Of a stretch of 64,000 nucleotides of DNA, positions 29,855 to 40,294 are shown one piece after another. Positions within the stretch are counted from its first letter, which is position 1; every line of letters begins with the position of its first letter. The notes beneath the pieces are model-generated. The model saw nothing but the letters and a program-made list of their open reading frames with translations, ran no database searches and was not told where the DNA came from. A program made the translations under genes and the position numbers. Source of the DNA: Castellaniella sp. (GTDB lineage: Bacteria > Pseudomonadota > Gammaproteobacteria > Burkholderiales > Burkholderiaceae_B); NCBI RefSeq assembly GCF_004321985.1, contig NZ_SCQN01000046.1, forward strand, positions 186,001 through 250,000. Direction: 5' to 3'.

Positions 29855-30349
29855 ATGGACAGGCGACAGTTTTTGGGTGGGGTAGGGCTTGCGGCGTTCG
29901 CCTTGAGCGGAGCCGGGGCACAGGCGTTTTCGCTGCCGGCCAGCCCCGTGTTTGGGCGGTCGTTCCAGGATCTGCAAGGCGCGCCGGTCAGCCTGTCGCG
30001 CTATCTCGGCCGGCCGGTGCTGATGAATTTCTGGGCGAGTTGGTGTGCGCCCTGCGTCAGGGAAATGCCCATGCTGGAGTCCCTGCACCATACCCATCCT
30101 GGACTTGTCGTGCTCGGCCTGGCCATCGATACCGGCGCCAACGTGCAGCGTTTTCTCCAGAAGGTGCCGGTTTCCTATGAGTTGTTGCTGGGTGGCCCCG
30201 ACGGCATTTCCGTCATGCACGGGCTGGGCAACAAGGGCGGCGGTTTGCCGTTCACGGCATTCTTCGACTCGCACGGGCACCCAAAGGGCGTGGTTCTCGG
30301 TGAGCTCACCGGCGAGGTGCTTGCCACGCGTCTGGAGCAGATACTTTAG
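29855..30349 (+). CDS. TlpA-family thioredoxin-like protein
   Basis: MNFWASWCAPCVREMPMLESLHH CxxC redox motif; N-terminal MDRRQFLGGVGLAAFALSGAGA signal. Confidence 0.92.
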   Translation: MDRRQFLGGVGLAAFALSGAGAQAFSLPASPVFGRSFQDLQGAPVSLSRYLGRPVLMNFWASWCAPCVREMPMLESLHHTHPGLVVLGLAIDTGANVQRFLQKVPVSYELLLGGPDGISVMHGLGNKGGGLPFTAFFDSHGHPKGVVLGELTGEVLATRLEQIL

Positions 30350-30636
30350 GTTTCAATGGCGTGCGCGTAGGGTGCTGAGGGGGGGGTTTTAGTGGACAAA
30401 TCGCCACCTTTAGCGTAAAAAGGCGCTTTAATGGGTTTTGCGCCGTGCCTGATGCACGGGTCCGAAACCCCATGCGGCCGTCGCGGATGCTCCCCGAAAG
30501 CCGGCATCGTGGATTGTATCCAGGGTGCTGGGAGCATACCGACGGCGTATTCATTTAGATGGGCGCCGCGCGATCCCGACTCAACGATTCAATGGCCCGA
30601 CGATTTGGTCGGCCAGCTCACAGGACTCAATTCAAA

Positions 30637-31077
30637 ATGGATCTCAGAAAACTGAAAACGCTGATCGACCTGGTGGCCGATTCGGGTATCGCCGAACTGG
30701 AAATCACCGAGGGCGAGGGCAAGGTCCGGATCGTGAAATTTTCTCAGGCCCCCGTCATGGCTGTTGCGCCGGTTGCAGCCGCCCCCGTTCCGGCTGCGGC
30801 TGCCGCGCCTGCCGCCGAGGCGCCTGTCGCGCCCGTCGTGCAAGGTCATCAGGTCAAGGCGCCCATGGTGGGCACGTTCTACCGCTCTCCCAACCCGAGC
30901 TCTCCGGCGTTCGTGGAAGTCGGCCAGGCGGTCAAGGAAGGCGACCCGGTATGCATCATCGAGGCCATGAAGCTGCTCAACGAGATCGAGGCCGACAAAT
31001 CTGGTGTGATCAAGGAAATCCTCGTTGAAAACGGTGAGCCCGTGGAATACGGCCAACCCCTGTTCATCATCGCCTGA
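30637..31077 (+). CDS. accB: Acetyl-CoA carboxylase biotin carboxyl carrier protein
   Basis: [32 protein letters not shown]; biotinylation motif [10 protein letters not shown]. Confidence 0.97.
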   Translation: MDLRKLKTLIDLVADSGIAELEITEGEGKVRIVKFSQAPVMAVAPVAAAPVPAAAAAPAAEAPVAPVVQGHQVKAPMVGTFYRSPNPSSPAFVEVGQAVKEGDPVCIIEAMKLLNEIEADKSGVIKEILVENGEPVEYGQPLFIIA

Positions 31078-31080
31078 GCC

Positions 31081-32430
31081 ATGTTCAAGAAGATTCTGAT
31101 TGCCAACCGTGGGGAAATCGCGCTGCGGGTGCTGCGTGCCTGCCGGGAAATGGGTATCAAGACGGTGATGGTGTATTCCGAAGCCGACCGCGAAGCCAAG
31201 TACGTGCGGTTGGCCGACGAGGCGGTCTGCATCGGGCCGGCTTCGCCGCGCGACAGCTACCTGAACATGCCGTCGCTGATTTCGGCGGCGGAGGTCACAG
31301 ACGCGGAAGCCATCCACCCCGGCTACGGGTTTCTGTCGGAGAGCGCCGACTTCGCCGAACGCGTCGAGAAAAGCGGTTTCGTCTTCATTGGCCCGCGTCC
31401 TGACAGCATCCGCACCATGGGCGACAAGGTCCATGCCAAACGGGCGATGATTGCGGCGGGCGTACCGGTGGTGCCGGGTTCTGAGGGGGCGTTGCCTGAC
31501 GACTCCAAGGAAATCCTGCGCGTCGCCCGAGAGGTCGGTTACCCCGTCATGATCAAGGCGGCGGGCGGTGGCGGCGGCCGGGGGATGCGGGTGGTCCATA
31601 CCGAGGCGGCGCTGCTGACATCGGTCGCCATGACCAGGACCGAAGCCGGAGCTGCCTTCAACAATTCCGAGGTCTATCTGGAAAAGTTCCTCGAGAACCC
31701 GCGCCACATCGAGATTCAGGTCATGGCGGACGGTGAAGGCAAGGCCGTCTGGCTGGGCGAACGCGACTGCTCCATGCAGCGCCGTCACCAGAAAATCATC
31801 GAAGAAGCGCCGGCACCGGGCATCGATCGTTCGCTGATCGAGCGCATCGGAGAGCGTTGCGCAGAGGCCTGCCGCCAGATGCGATACCGCGGTGCGGGCA
31901 CGTTCGAGTTTCTGTACGAGAACGGAGAATTTTTCTTCATCGAGATGAATACCCGTATCCAGGTCGAGCACACTGTTACCGAAATGATCACCGGACTGGA
32001 CCTGGTGCAGTGGCAGATCAAGGTCGCTGCTGGCGAGAAGTTCACGCTGCGCCAGCGCGACATTCGTCTGCATGGACATGCGATCGAGTGCCGGATCAAT
32101 GCCGAGGACCCGCACAAATTCACACCCAGCCCGGGCAAGGTCACCAACTGGCACGTTCCGGGCGGCCCCGGCATCCGCATTGATTCGCATGTGTTCTCGG
32201 GCTACACCGTGCCGCCATACTATGATTCGTTGATTGCCAAGCTGGTCGCGTTTGGCGACGACCGCGATCACGCGAGAATACGCATGGACATCGCCCTGTC
32301 GGAAATGATCGTCGAGGGCGTGAAGACCAATATCCAGTTGCACCGCGAGCTGCTTCAGGATGAGAACTACATCGTCGGGGGTACCAGCATCCATTATCTG
32401 GAGCACAAGCTGGCCCAGCAGAACGCTTGA
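31081..32430 (+). CDS. accC: Acetyl-CoA carboxylase biotin carboxylase subunit
   Basis: [48 protein letters not shown]. Confidence 0.98.
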   Translation: MFKKILIANRGEIALRVLRACREMGIKTVMVYSEADREAKYVRLADEAVCIGPASPRDSYLNMPSLISAAEVTDAEAIHPGYGFLSESADFAERVEKSGFVFIGPRPDSIRTMGDKVHAKRAMIAAGVPVVPGSEGALPDDSKEILRVAREVGYPVMIKAAGGGGGRGMRVVHTEAALLTSVAMTRTEAGAAFNNSEVYLEKFLENPRHIEIQVMADGEGKAVWLGERDCSMQRRHQKIIEEAPAPGIDRSLIERIGERCAEACRQMRYRGAGTFEFLYENGEFFFIEMNTRIQVEHTVTEMITGLDLVQWQIKVAAGEKFTLRQRDIRLHGHAIECRINAEDPHKFTPSPGKVTNWHVPGGPGIRIDSHVFSGYTVPPYYDSLIAKLVAFGDDRDHARIRMDIALSEMIVEGVKTNIQLHRELLQDENYIVGGTSIHYLEHKLAQQNA

Positions 32431-32438
32431 GGTCGATC

Positions 32439-33356
32439 ATGCGCGAGCTGGTACTGAACTGCATGGAAAGTCAGGCCGAGGCCTGGTCGGATGCGCTGCT
32501 TGAAGCGGGTGCGCTGTCTGTGTCGGTCGAGGACGCGGACAGCAACACTACGCAGGAGCAGCCCTTGTTTGGCGAGCCCGGGTCCGAGCCGGACGTGCTG
32601 GCGTGGCGGCGCAACCGCCTGGCGGCATTGCTGGCCGACGGAGAGGACCCCGCCCATCTTCTGGCGGCGCTGGCTCAGTCCGTTTCGGTGGCGGTGGACA
32701 CGATTGCATGGTCGGTGCGCGAAGTCCCTGATGCCGACTGGGTGCGCCTGACGCAGGCGCAGTTTGGCCCCATTGCTGTGGGCAACCGGATCTGGATCGT
32801 GCCGAGCTGGCATCGGGATGACGCCAGCGTACCGGCCGCGGCCGATCATCCAGATATCGTGCGCATCGAACTGGACCCCGGTCTGGCTTTCGGCACCGGC
32901 AGTCACCCCACGACGCATCTTTGCCTGGAATGGCTGTCCGAGCACCTTCGTGGCGGCGAGACGGTCCTGGATTACGGCTGTGGGTCCGGCATCCTGTCCA
33001 TCGCGGCCCGTTTGCTTGGCGCGGGCGCCACCCGTGCAGTGGACATTGACGAACAAGCGGTGACGGCCACGCGCCAGAACGCGGCGGTCAACCGGGTGGC
33101 GGTGCTCGCCTGCCTGCCGGATGCGTTGCCGGCGGGGACCAGCGATCTGGTCGTCGCCAATATCCTTTCCAATCCCCTGAAGATATTGGCCCCGATGCTG
33201 TCATCGCGGGTGAGACCCGGGGGTAGTCTGGTACTCTCGGGGGTACTGGAGCGCCAGGCGGATGAAGTCGCTCTGGCCTATGCACCGTGGCTGCCACTAC
33301 AGGTTTGGGCGGCCCGCGATGGCTGGGTCTGCCTGGCGGGGTGCAAGCCGGTTTGA
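32439..33356 (+). CDS. prmA: Ribosomal protein L11 methyltransferase
   Basis: DPGLAFGTGSHPTTHLCLEWL and VLDYGCGSGILSIAARLLGA motifs; follows accC. Confidence 0.95.
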   Translation: MRELVLNCMESQAEAWSDALLEAGALSVSVEDADSNTTQEQPLFGEPGSEPDVLAWRRNRLAALLADGEDPAHLLAALAQSVSVAVDTIAWSVREVPDADWVRLTQAQFGPIAVGNRIWIVPSWHRDDASVPAAADHPDIVRIELDPGLAFGTGSHPTTHLCLEWLSEHLRGGETVLDYGCGSGILSIAARLLGAGATRAVDIDEQAVTATRQNAAVNRVAVLACLPDALPAGTSDLVVANILSNPLKILAPMLSSRVRPGGSLVLSGVLERQADEVALAYAPWLPLQVWAARDGWVCLAGCKPV

Positions 33357-33364
33357 GGGGGCAC

Positions 33365-34483
33365 ATGGATCTGACCACACGCTGTCCGAAATGCGGCACG
33401 GTCTTTCAGGCCAGCCTGTCGGATTTGCAGCTTCGCAAGGGCTACATTCGGTGTGTGCAGTGTGCGCATATTTTCGACGGATACGCCGAAGTCGTGCAAG
33501 ACCCGACCCGGGGCGGAACGGTGCAGCCTTCTTCCGCCGTCGCCGACCCTGAGGACTACATGGGGTCTGGCACCTCTTCGGCACCTGATCACGGGCCGGT
33601 GTTCGAGCCGCTCACTACCGACCCCGTCGGAAGCGAGTCGCCGCCTCACGTCATTCGCGCTCGGCGCGTGGCGCCTCACGAGACTCTCCAGTCGCGCAGG
33701 CCCGAGTTCACCGTGGGCGTGGACCCGTGGCCGGACGATGGGCGCGGAAGAGATGCTGCTCCGGATGAGCCCCATGTGAGCTTTGGCGGAACCGGCGCCA
33801 AGGCGGGGGCCGACCCCATGGACTGGCCGGAGGCGTCCGAGGCTTCCCTGTCGTCTGGCGCGATCGTCGTCGATGCGCACCCGAACTTTCGCGGTTCGGG
33901 CGGGTCTGCGGCCGCGCTGCTCGACGATAGCCGTGAATCGCCGGGGTTTTGGGACGGCGTGGTGCGTTTCTTTGCCTGGCTGCTGATGGCGCTGCTGGTC
34001 ATCGCATTCGTGGCGCAGCTCTTCTACGTCTATCGTGGCCAGATTGCGCAGTTCGCGCCCCGGGTCCGGCCCTGGTTGGAGCAGGCGTGTGTGCCTTTGC
34101 GCTGCCGTGTGCCTTATGCACGCAATATCGGCCAGATGTCTGTGACGGGGTCTGCCCTGAAGGTCGCGGACACGCCGTCCGGTTCTGCGCTGGTGGCGGG
34201 TGGCGCGGGTACCGGAACACAGCAGCAGACCCAGCACTTCGTGCTGCAGTTCACGCTGCGCAATCAACTGGATCAGCCGCAAGAGTGGCCAACCGTGGTG
34301 CTCGACTTGAAGGATGGCTCGGGCACGCTGCTGGTGCGGCGCAATCTGAGTCCTGCCGAGTATCTGGGGGCGGACATGGCGGGCCGGCCGTTTGCCGCGG
34401 ATAGCGAGGCCTTGCTGCGCGTCCCATTGACCCTGGATGGCGTCCGGATCAACGGCTATCAACTGGATCTTTTCTTTCCCTGA
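33365..34483 (+). CDS. DUF3426 zinc-ribbon membrane protein
   Basis: MDLTTRCPKCGTVFQASLSDLQLRKGYIRCVQCAHIFDG MJ0042-type zinc finger, central TM. Confidence 0.9.
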   Translation: MDLTTRCPKCGTVFQASLSDLQLRKGYIRCVQCAHIFDGYAEVVQDPTRGGTVQPSSAVADPEDYMGSGTSSAPDHGPVFEPLTTDPVGSESPPHVIRARRVAPHETLQSRRPEFTVGVDPWPDDGRGRDAAPDEPHVSFGGTGAKAGADPMDWPEASEASLSSGAIVVDAHPNFRGSGGSAAALLDDSRESPGFWDGVVRFFAWLLMALLVIAFVAQLFYVYRGQIAQFAPRVRPWLEQACVPLRCRVPYARNIGQMSVTGSALKVADTPSGSALVAGGAGTGTQQQTQHFVLQFTLRNQLDQPQEWPTVVLDLKDGSGTLLVRRNLSPAEYLGADMAGRPFAADSEALLRVPLTLDGVRINGYQLDLFFP

Positions 34484-34490
34484 GGTGTGC

Positions 34491-35438
34491 ATGTCCAAGG
34501 AAGTGCTTGTCTGTGGCTCGATTGCCTTTGATTCCATCGCAGTGTTCGAGGGCCGGTTCCGGGACCATATCCTGGCCGGCAATCTGAAGTCCCTGAGCGT
34601 CTCGTTCTTCGTACCGTCGCTGCGCAAGGAATACGGCGGGTGCGCCGGCAATATCGCCTACAACCTGAAGTTGCTGGGCGGGCACCCGGTTCCGGTCGGG
34701 ACGGTGGGACAGGACGCGGATGACTACCTGCAGCGCATGCGGGCCATGGGCATCGATACCCGCATGGTCCGGGTGCTGGCCGACGCGTATACGCCGCAGT
34801 GCTACATCACCACGGACCAGGACGGCAATCAGATCGCCTCATTCCACCCTGGCGCCATGCTGCGTTCGGCTGAAAACGACATCAGCGGGCAGACGGCAGC
34901 CTGGGCGATCGTGTCGCCGGATGCCAAGGACGGGATGTTTGCGCATGCACAGCGCCTGCACGCCAGCGCCATTCCGTTCGTGTTCGACCTGGGTCAGGCC
35001 ATGCCGCTGTTCGATGGCGATGACCTGCGCCGTATGCTGGGCATGGCATCCATCCTGACGGCCAATGATTACGAGGCCAGCGTGATCGTGGACCGGCTGG
35101 GTGAACCCATTGAATCCATTGCCGCCGGGTTGCAGGCTGTGGTGGTGACGCGGGGTGGCGAGGGCGCGAGCCTGTACACTTCCACAGGTCGCACCGACAT
35201 TGCCGCCATGCCGGTCACCAAGGTGGTCGACCCTACTGGGTGTGGTGATGCACACCGCGCTGGGCTGCTCTACGGGCTGGTCAATGACTGGTCGCTGCGC
35301 GATGCCTGCTGTTTGGCGAACGTCATGGGTGGCTTTAAAATTGGCAGCCAGGGTCCGCAAAACCACCAGCCGTCGCGCGTCGATGTGGCCCATGCGTTGC
35401 AGGCTCATTATGGTGTCAGCGCTCAATTCCCGGTCTGA
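34491..35438 (+). CDS. PfkB-family carbohydrate/adenosine kinase
   Basis: YGGCAGNIAYNLKLLGGHPVPVGTVGQDADDYLQRM and VVDPTGCGDAHRAGLLYGL. Confidence 0.93.
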   Translation: MSKEVLVCGSIAFDSIAVFEGRFRDHILAGNLKSLSVSFFVPSLRKEYGGCAGNIAYNLKLLGGHPVPVGTVGQDADDYLQRMRAMGIDTRMVRVLADAYTPQCYITTDQDGNQIASFHPGAMLRSAENDISGQTAAWAIVSPDAKDGMFAHAQRLHASAIPFVFDLGQAMPLFDGDDLRRMLGMASILTANDYEASVIVDRLGEPIESIAAGLQAVVVTRGGEGASLYTSTGRTDIAAMPVTKVVDPTGCGDAHRAGLLYGLVNDWSLRDACCLANVMGGFKIGSQGPQNHQPSRVDVAHALQAHYGVSAQFPV

Positions 35439-35469
35439 CCTTTCCGTTTTGTTTTACAGGAGTGCGCTC

Positions 35470-35970
35470 ATGGCGATCCCCACCTTTTCCTACCCTGCAT
35501 CACGTACGTTGCGCTTGTTCGTGGTCGCCGGTCTGTCGGCATCCATGTTGGCGCTGGCGGGCTGTGCCAATCAATCCGCATCGGGTTCCGTTTATAACTA
35601 CGGGCAGGCCCAACAGGAACAGATCGTGCGGTATGGCACTGTGGTGTCAGTGCGTCCAGTCGTCATCCAGTCCAGCCAGAGTTCGGGTGTGGGCGCAGTG
35701 GGTGGCGCGGCACTGGGCGGTGTGGCCGGCAGCGCGATTGGCGGTGGTCGCGGCCAGATCCTGACGACCATCGGGGGTGCCCTGCTGGGTGGTCTGGCGG
35801 GTAATGCCGTCGAGAATCAGGCCAACAAGACCCAGGGCCTGGAAGTCACCGTGCGTCTGGATAACGGCGAGACGCGCGTGATTGCGCAGGCGAGCGACAT
35901 TCAGCTCAGCGCCGGGCAGCGTGTCCAGGTCATCAGCGGTGGTGGTCCTACGCGCGTCGTGCCAATGTGA
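35470..35970 (+). CDS. Glycine-zipper outer membrane lipoprotein (SlyB/Pcp-like)
   Basis: Lipobox LALAGC; GAVGGAALGGVAGSAIGGGRGQILTTIGGALLGGLAGNAVE. Confidence 0.9.
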   Translation: MAIPTFSYPASRTLRLFVVAGLSASMLALAGCANQSASGSVYNYGQAQQEQIVRYGTVVSVRPVVIQSSQSSGVGAVGGAALGGVAGSAIGGGRGQILTTIGGALLGGLAGNAVENQANKTQGLEVTVRLDNGETRVIAQASDIQLSAGQRVQVISGGGPTRVVPM

Positions 35971-35993
35971 TGCAGGTCTCGCGCATCGCCACA

Positions 35994-36022
35994 GAACCCG
36001 GCCTTCGTGCCGGGTTCTTCTT
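35994..36022 (+). terminator. Rho-independent terminator
   Basis: gaacccggc (35994-36002) / gccgggttc (36009-36017) stem then ttctt. Confidence 0.7.
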
Positions 36023-36042
36023 GAGGTCGCGAGGCTGACCCG

Positions 36043-36609
36043 TCAGACCCCGAAGGTCGAGAACGCCAGGTGATTCAGGATCATCATCAGCACCTGTGCG
36101 ATGACCAGCAGGATCAGCGGAGAAAAATCCAGTCCGCCTGTTCGCGGCATGGCCCGGCGGATGGGGTCCAGCAGCGGTGCCGTCAGCGTGTAGAGCACCG
36201 GCATGATGGGCGAGAGCGGATTGACCCATGACAGGATGGCCTGGATCAGCGTGATCCAGACGATGACGTTGAACAGCCACTTCAGGCTGATCAGCAAGCC
36301 GGTGAGAAGCAGCGGAACGATCGTGGACGTCGAGGGCAGCAGGCCTCCCATGGCCAGCAGCCAGGTCAGCAGCAGATAGATGATGGCCGAGATCCAACAG
36401 GCCAGAATGCTGGGCCAGTCGAAGCGTCCGCTGGCGGGCACTACGTGTCGGATGGGCTGCACCAGCCAGTCCGTCACCCGCAGGATGGCTTGCGAGTAGG
36501 GGTTGAATGGGTGCAGCCGGATGGCATAGATCCAGGCCCGCAGAATCAGCGCGATCCCGAAGAGCTGGAAGATGATGTCGATCAGGAAGAGAAGGATGTT
36601 CTGTACCAT
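36043..36609 (-). CDS. YggT family membrane protein
   Basis: MVQNILLFLIDIIFQLFGIALILRAWIYAIRLHPFNPYSQAILRVTDWLVQPIRHVVP. Confidence 0.92.
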   Translation of the reverse strand: MVQNILLFLIDIIFQLFGIALILRAWIYAIRLHPFNPYSQAILRVTDWLVQPIRHVVPASGRFDWPSILACWISAIIYLLLTWLLAMGGLLPSTSTIVPLLLTGLLISLKWLFNVIVWITLIQAILSWVNPLSPIMPVLYTLTAPLLDPIRRAMPRTGGLDFSPLILLVIAQVLMMILNHLAFSTFGV

Positions 36610-36733
36610 GCGGTGCTCACGCCACTGAATGGGCCGGCGCCCGCCCAAGGCGGGTGTGTGATCCGGCGGTGTCGTGGACTTTCACGGCGCCGACGGGATT
36701 TGGCCGGAATGTGCGCCTATTGTCGCATTCAGC

Positions 36734-36760
36734 AAAACGGCCCGGCAAGCTACCGGGCCG
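36734..36760 (-). terminator. Rho-independent terminator of the H1-like gene
   Basis: On minus strand cggcccgg...ccgggccg followed by tttt. Confidence 0.75.
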
Positions 36761-36784
36761 TGCGGTCAAGCAGTCAGCCTGGAA

Positions 36785-37462
36785 TCAGGGCCGCTTGCTG
36801 ACCGGGAATGGCCACGAGCCAGCCGGATTGATGTCCGTGCGGGCTTCGGGAGCCGGGGTTGCAGGTTTCACGGCCGCTTTCTTGGGGGCAGCGGGTTTCT
36901 TGGCAGCCGGCTTTGCAGCAGGCTTTTTCGCAGCAGGCTTTTTGGCAGCAGCGGATTTCGCAGCCGGTTTGGCCGCAGCTTTTGCGGTTGCCTTGGCAGC
37001 GGGTTTGGCTGCTGCTTTTTTGGCAGCGGGCTTTGCGGCAGCCTTGGTGGCCTTGGGCTTTGCTGCAGACTTTGCCTTGGTGGCCTTTGATGCAACGGCG
37101 GATTTGGCAGCCGGTTTCTTGGCGGCTGTTTTCTTCGCAGCTGCCTTGGCTGCAGGCTTTGCGGCCGCCTTCTTGGCCGGAGCCTTTTTGGCTTTGGCTG
37201 CAGACGACTTTGCGGCAGCGGTCTTCGCAGCCGCGGCCTTGGTGGCTGGCTTTGCCGCCGGTTTCTTGGCCGTCGCCTTGACGCTGGCTTTGGCCTTGGC
37301 CGGAGCCTTGGATGCTACGGCCTTGGCCGTCGCTTTTTTGGCGGTTGCTGCGGGTTTCGCAGCGTTGGATTTGACGGGCTTTGCTGCTGGTTTTTTGGCA
37401 GCGGTCTTTTTGGCCGTGCCTGTGGCCGCGGGACCGGCCGTTTTGCGGGTTGCCATTTTCAT
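36785..37462 (-). CDS. Histone H1-like Lys/Ala/Pro-rich DNA-binding protein
   Basis: [32 protein letters not shown]... low-complexity AAKKPAAK repeats over nearly the whole protein. Confidence 0.88.
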   Translation of the reverse strand: MKMATRKTAGPAATGTAKKTAAKKPAAKPVKSNAAKPAATAKKATAKAVASKAPAKAKASVKATAKKPAAKPATKAAAAKTAAAKSSAAKAKKAPAKKAAAKPAAKAAAKKTAAKKPAAKSAVASKATKAKSAAKPKATKAAAKPAAKKAAAKPAAKATAKAAAKPAAKSAAAKKPAAKKPAAKPAAKKPAAPKKAAVKPATPAPEARTDINPAGSWPFPVSKRP

Positions 37463-37679
37463 GCTCCTGGAAGTCGGAAGAAAACGTCCACCCATTTGAC
37501 ATGACCCCCACCGCGGGGTGCGGCCCATTTCAAATGGCGCAGGCATGCGATATCACGAAGATACTGCATGCCGTCCAGTCTATCTTAAGGCTTTGCTCAT
37601 ACCAAGCATTATTCCGGGCCTAGGGTCCCTATGCTTTGATATTCTGCTGCGCGTGTCTCAAAAATGACGCTTTTTTGAA

Positions 37680-38120
37680 TTACCAGTGAAGGAAGAACAT
37701 TGCCTTCGCGAGGAACACGATGAGGATCACATGCGTGAACACGCTCAGGTGAATGATCTTGAAGTGACGAGATTTCAGGCGGCCAGTGCCGCTCAGCGCC
37801 ATGGCCGTGATGAAATGCGCCAGCACGCTGAACGCCAGGATGATCTTGATCCACAGCAGCGTAGCGAAGCTGCTCGCCAGCGGATGCGCCAGTTCCGCCC
37901 GGAACTGCCAGGCCATTCCAAGGCCTGCGCCGAACAGCACCAGAATCACGAACGGCATGATGCGCCGCGCACGGCGCCCGATTGCGAGTTCCACGTTGCG
38001 CATGGTTTCGCGGCCCAGCGGCTCGCGGATGCCTTCCAGTATCATCACTTCGAAGAACACCGTGCCGACGAAGAAAATCGCGGCATACAGGTGCAGGGTC
38101 TGCAGTAAGGAGTGGCTCAT
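37680..38120 (-). CDS. CopD-like/uncharacterised integral membrane protein
   Basis: MSHSLLQTLHLYAAIFFVGTVFFEVMILEGIREPLGRE..., four predicted TM stretches. Confidence 0.7.
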   Translation of the reverse strand: MSHSLLQTLHLYAAIFFVGTVFFEVMILEGIREPLGRETMRNVELAIGRRARRIMPFVILVLFGAGLGMAWQFRAELAHPLASSFATLLWIKIILAFSVLAHFITAMALSGTGRLKSRHFKIIHLSVFTHVILIVFLAKAMFFLHW

Positions 38121-38253
38121 GTCAGTAGAATGGTTGCCGGCTGGCCGGCTGCCAGCATCCGAAAATTGTAGGCTTCGTGCGGTATGCGCCGGTGCGGGCC
38201 TGCCAGTATGCTGATGTGATTGGATGACTTATGTCATGAATGAGGACCAAACC

Positions 38254-38751
38254 ATGCAAACTATTCGTGCACTGCGCCGACTGCGCGCAGGTGCGGGTCT
38301 GGCGATTCTGGCCGCGCTTGCTGCCTGCGCGCCCACCACACCGCCGCCCAGCGTGCCGGTTGCAGCGCAGCCACCGTCGTGCGTTGCCGCGGCGTCTGGA
38401 GATTTGCTGACGGGGAACTGGCTGTCCGTCTCGTCAGAAAAAGGAGTGGCCGGTGCGTTGCGCACGCTCTACACACTGAAGCCCGACGGCACCATGAATT
38501 ATGTGGAGCAGATCAAGCGGCCACGCACACCGTCCCAGGGCCTCTACGAGACCGGATGCTGGTCGCGCGAGGGCCAGACGCTGGTCCTGCGCACGCTGCA
38601 GTCCAACGGCGTGCCGGTGAATCTGCGCGATCCGATCTACACCAATCGCTACCGGGTCCAGGGGGTGACGGCCCATGAACTGCGGATGTCGGGGCCGGAC
38701 GGCGCCGTGCGCGCGCGGCGCATGTCGCCCGGGTATCGGCTGCCGTTCTGA
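38254..38751 (+). CDS. Putative lipoprotein, uncharacterised
   Basis: MQTIRALRRLRAGAGLAILAALAACAPTTPPPS lipobox; ORF opens at 38224. Confidence 0.75.
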   Translation: MQTIRALRRLRAGAGLAILAALAACAPTTPPPSVPVAAQPPSCVAAASGDLLTGNWLSVSSEKGVAGALRTLYTLKPDGTMNYVEQIKRPRTPSQGLYETGCWSREGQTLVLRTLQSNGVPVNLRDPIYTNRYRVQGVTAHELRMSGPDGAVRARRMSPGYRLPF

Positions 38752-38752
38752 T

Positions 38753-40195
38753 TCAGCCGGCCAGCGTGGTGCCCAGGCGGCTGATCACGGTCGCCCGGCC
38801 GAGCAGAGCCAGCACCGCGCTGATCGATGGTGTGTGCTTGTGCCCGGTCACGGCCACCCGCAGCGGGATGGCCAGCTTGGGCATCTTCACGCCGTGCTCC
38901 TTCAGCATGGTCTTGATGAGTTCGTCCAGGCTGGCTTCGTTCCAGTCCGCCAGCACACCTGCCCTTCGGTGGAATTCTCGCAGCCGTTCCAGTGCGGCGT
39001 CGTCCAGCGTCTCGGCCCGCAGTGTCGCATCGGCTGGCGTGTAAGGACCACAGAACAGCATCGCGCCTTCGGCCAGGTCTTCCAGCGTTTCGCTGCGGTC
39101 GCGTAGCAGCGTGAGCACGGCGGGCAAATCGGCGGCCTCCGGGTTGCCGCCGCGCGCGCGGATGCGCGGTGCGACACGACTGGCGAGATCGTCCAGCGGC
39201 AGTTCACGCAGCCAGTGCGCGTTGACCCAGTTCAGTTTCTTGGGATCCCATTGTGCCGCTGATCGGCTGAGGTGCGCGGGATCGAACCATTCGATGAGTT
39301 GCTCACGCGAAAAGATCTCGTCGTTGCCGTGGCTCCAGCCCAGGCGCGCCAGATAGTTCAGCATGGCTTGTGGGAGATATCCCAGACGGTCGTATTCCAT
39401 CACGCTCACGGCGCCGTGCCGTTTGGAAAGTTTCTCGCCGTCGGGCCCCAGGATCATCGGAACGTGGCCGTACAGGGGTAGTTCCGCACCCAGCGCGCGC
39501 AGGATATTGATCTGCCGTGGGGTGTTGTTGACGTGATCGTCGCCCCGGATGACGTGCGTGATGCCCATGTCCCAGTCGTCCACCACGACGCAGAAGTTGT
39601 AGGTCGGTGTGCCATCGGGCCGGGCGATGATGAGATCGTCGAGTTCCGCGTTGTCGATGCTGATCGGGCCTTTGACCAGATCGTTCCAGATCGTGGCGCC
39701 GTCTTGCGGGTTGCGAAAGCGCACCACTGGGCGGATCCCGTCCGGTATCGGCGGCAGCGTCTTGCCGGGCTCGGGGCGCCAGGTGCCGTCATAGCGCGGT
39801 TTGGCACCGATGGCGCGGGCGCGCTCGCGCATCGCCTCGACTTCTGCCGGTGTGCAGTAGCAGTGGTAGGCAGTGCCTTTTGCGAGCATGTCTGCGATGA
39901 CCTCGCGGTACCGGTCCATGCGCTGCATCTGGTAGAACGGGCCTTCGTCGGGCTGCAGTTCCAGCCACCGCATGCCGTCCAGAATGGCCTGTACCGCCTG
40001 CGGTGTCGAGCGTTCCAGATCGGTGTCCTCGATGCGCAGCACGAAGGTGCCCCCGAAGTGGCGGGCGAATGCCCAGGAAAACAGGGCGGTGCGGGCGCCC
40101 CCGAGGTGCAGATAACCGGTTGGAGAAGGTGCAAAGCGCGTGCGCACGGGGCGCGAAGAGATCGCAGAAGAGGTCGCAGTCATGTTGGTGGTCAT
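38753..40195 (-). CDS. gltX: Glutamate--tRNA ligase
   Basis: [48 protein letters not shown] and LSKRHGAVS (KMSKS-like). Confidence 0.97.
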   Translation of the reverse strand: MTTNMTATSSAISSRPVRTRFAPSPTGYLHLGGARTALFSWAFARHFGGTFVLRIEDTDLERSTPQAVQAILDGMRWLELQPDEGPFYQMQRMDRYREVIADMLAKGTAYHCYCTPAEVEAMRERARAIGAKPRYDGTWRPEPGKTLPPIPDGIRPVVRFRNPQDGATIWNDLVKGPISIDNAELDDLIIARPDGTPTYNFCVVVDDWDMGITHVIRGDDHVNNTPRQINILRALGAELPLYGHVPMILGPDGEKLSKRHGAVSVMEYDRLGYLPQAMLNYLARLGWSHGNDEIFSREQLIEWFDPAHLSRSAAQWDPKKLNWVNAHWLRELPLDDLASRVAPRIRARGGNPEAADLPAVLTLLRDRSETLEDLAEGAMLFCGPYTPADATLRAETLDDAALERLREFHRRAGVLADWNEASLDELIKTMLKEHGVKMPKLAIPLRVAVTGHKHTPSISAVLALLGRATVISRLGTTLAG

Positions 40196-40294
40196 ATGGC
40201 CGGGCCGCAGCCCGACGCTCGTCCCTGTAGAATCGAAAGACAATCTGCTATTTTAAGGGACTGCCCCCGATCGGGGCCCCCGGGACTTCACTTC

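Noticed and set aside
30589-32406. 605-aa minus-strand ORF
   Set aside because: Antisense to clear accB-accC; high-GC shadow ORF
36785-37462. CRISPR-like or minisatellite array
   Set aside because: Periodicity is protein-coding (AAK/PAAK codons) with no direct-repeat/spacer structure
39533-40294. N-terminal 254-codon extension of the Pat-like ORF
   Set aside because: Overlaps gltX antisense; domain homology begins at MLRHRLAALFEPRSLLIL (40295)
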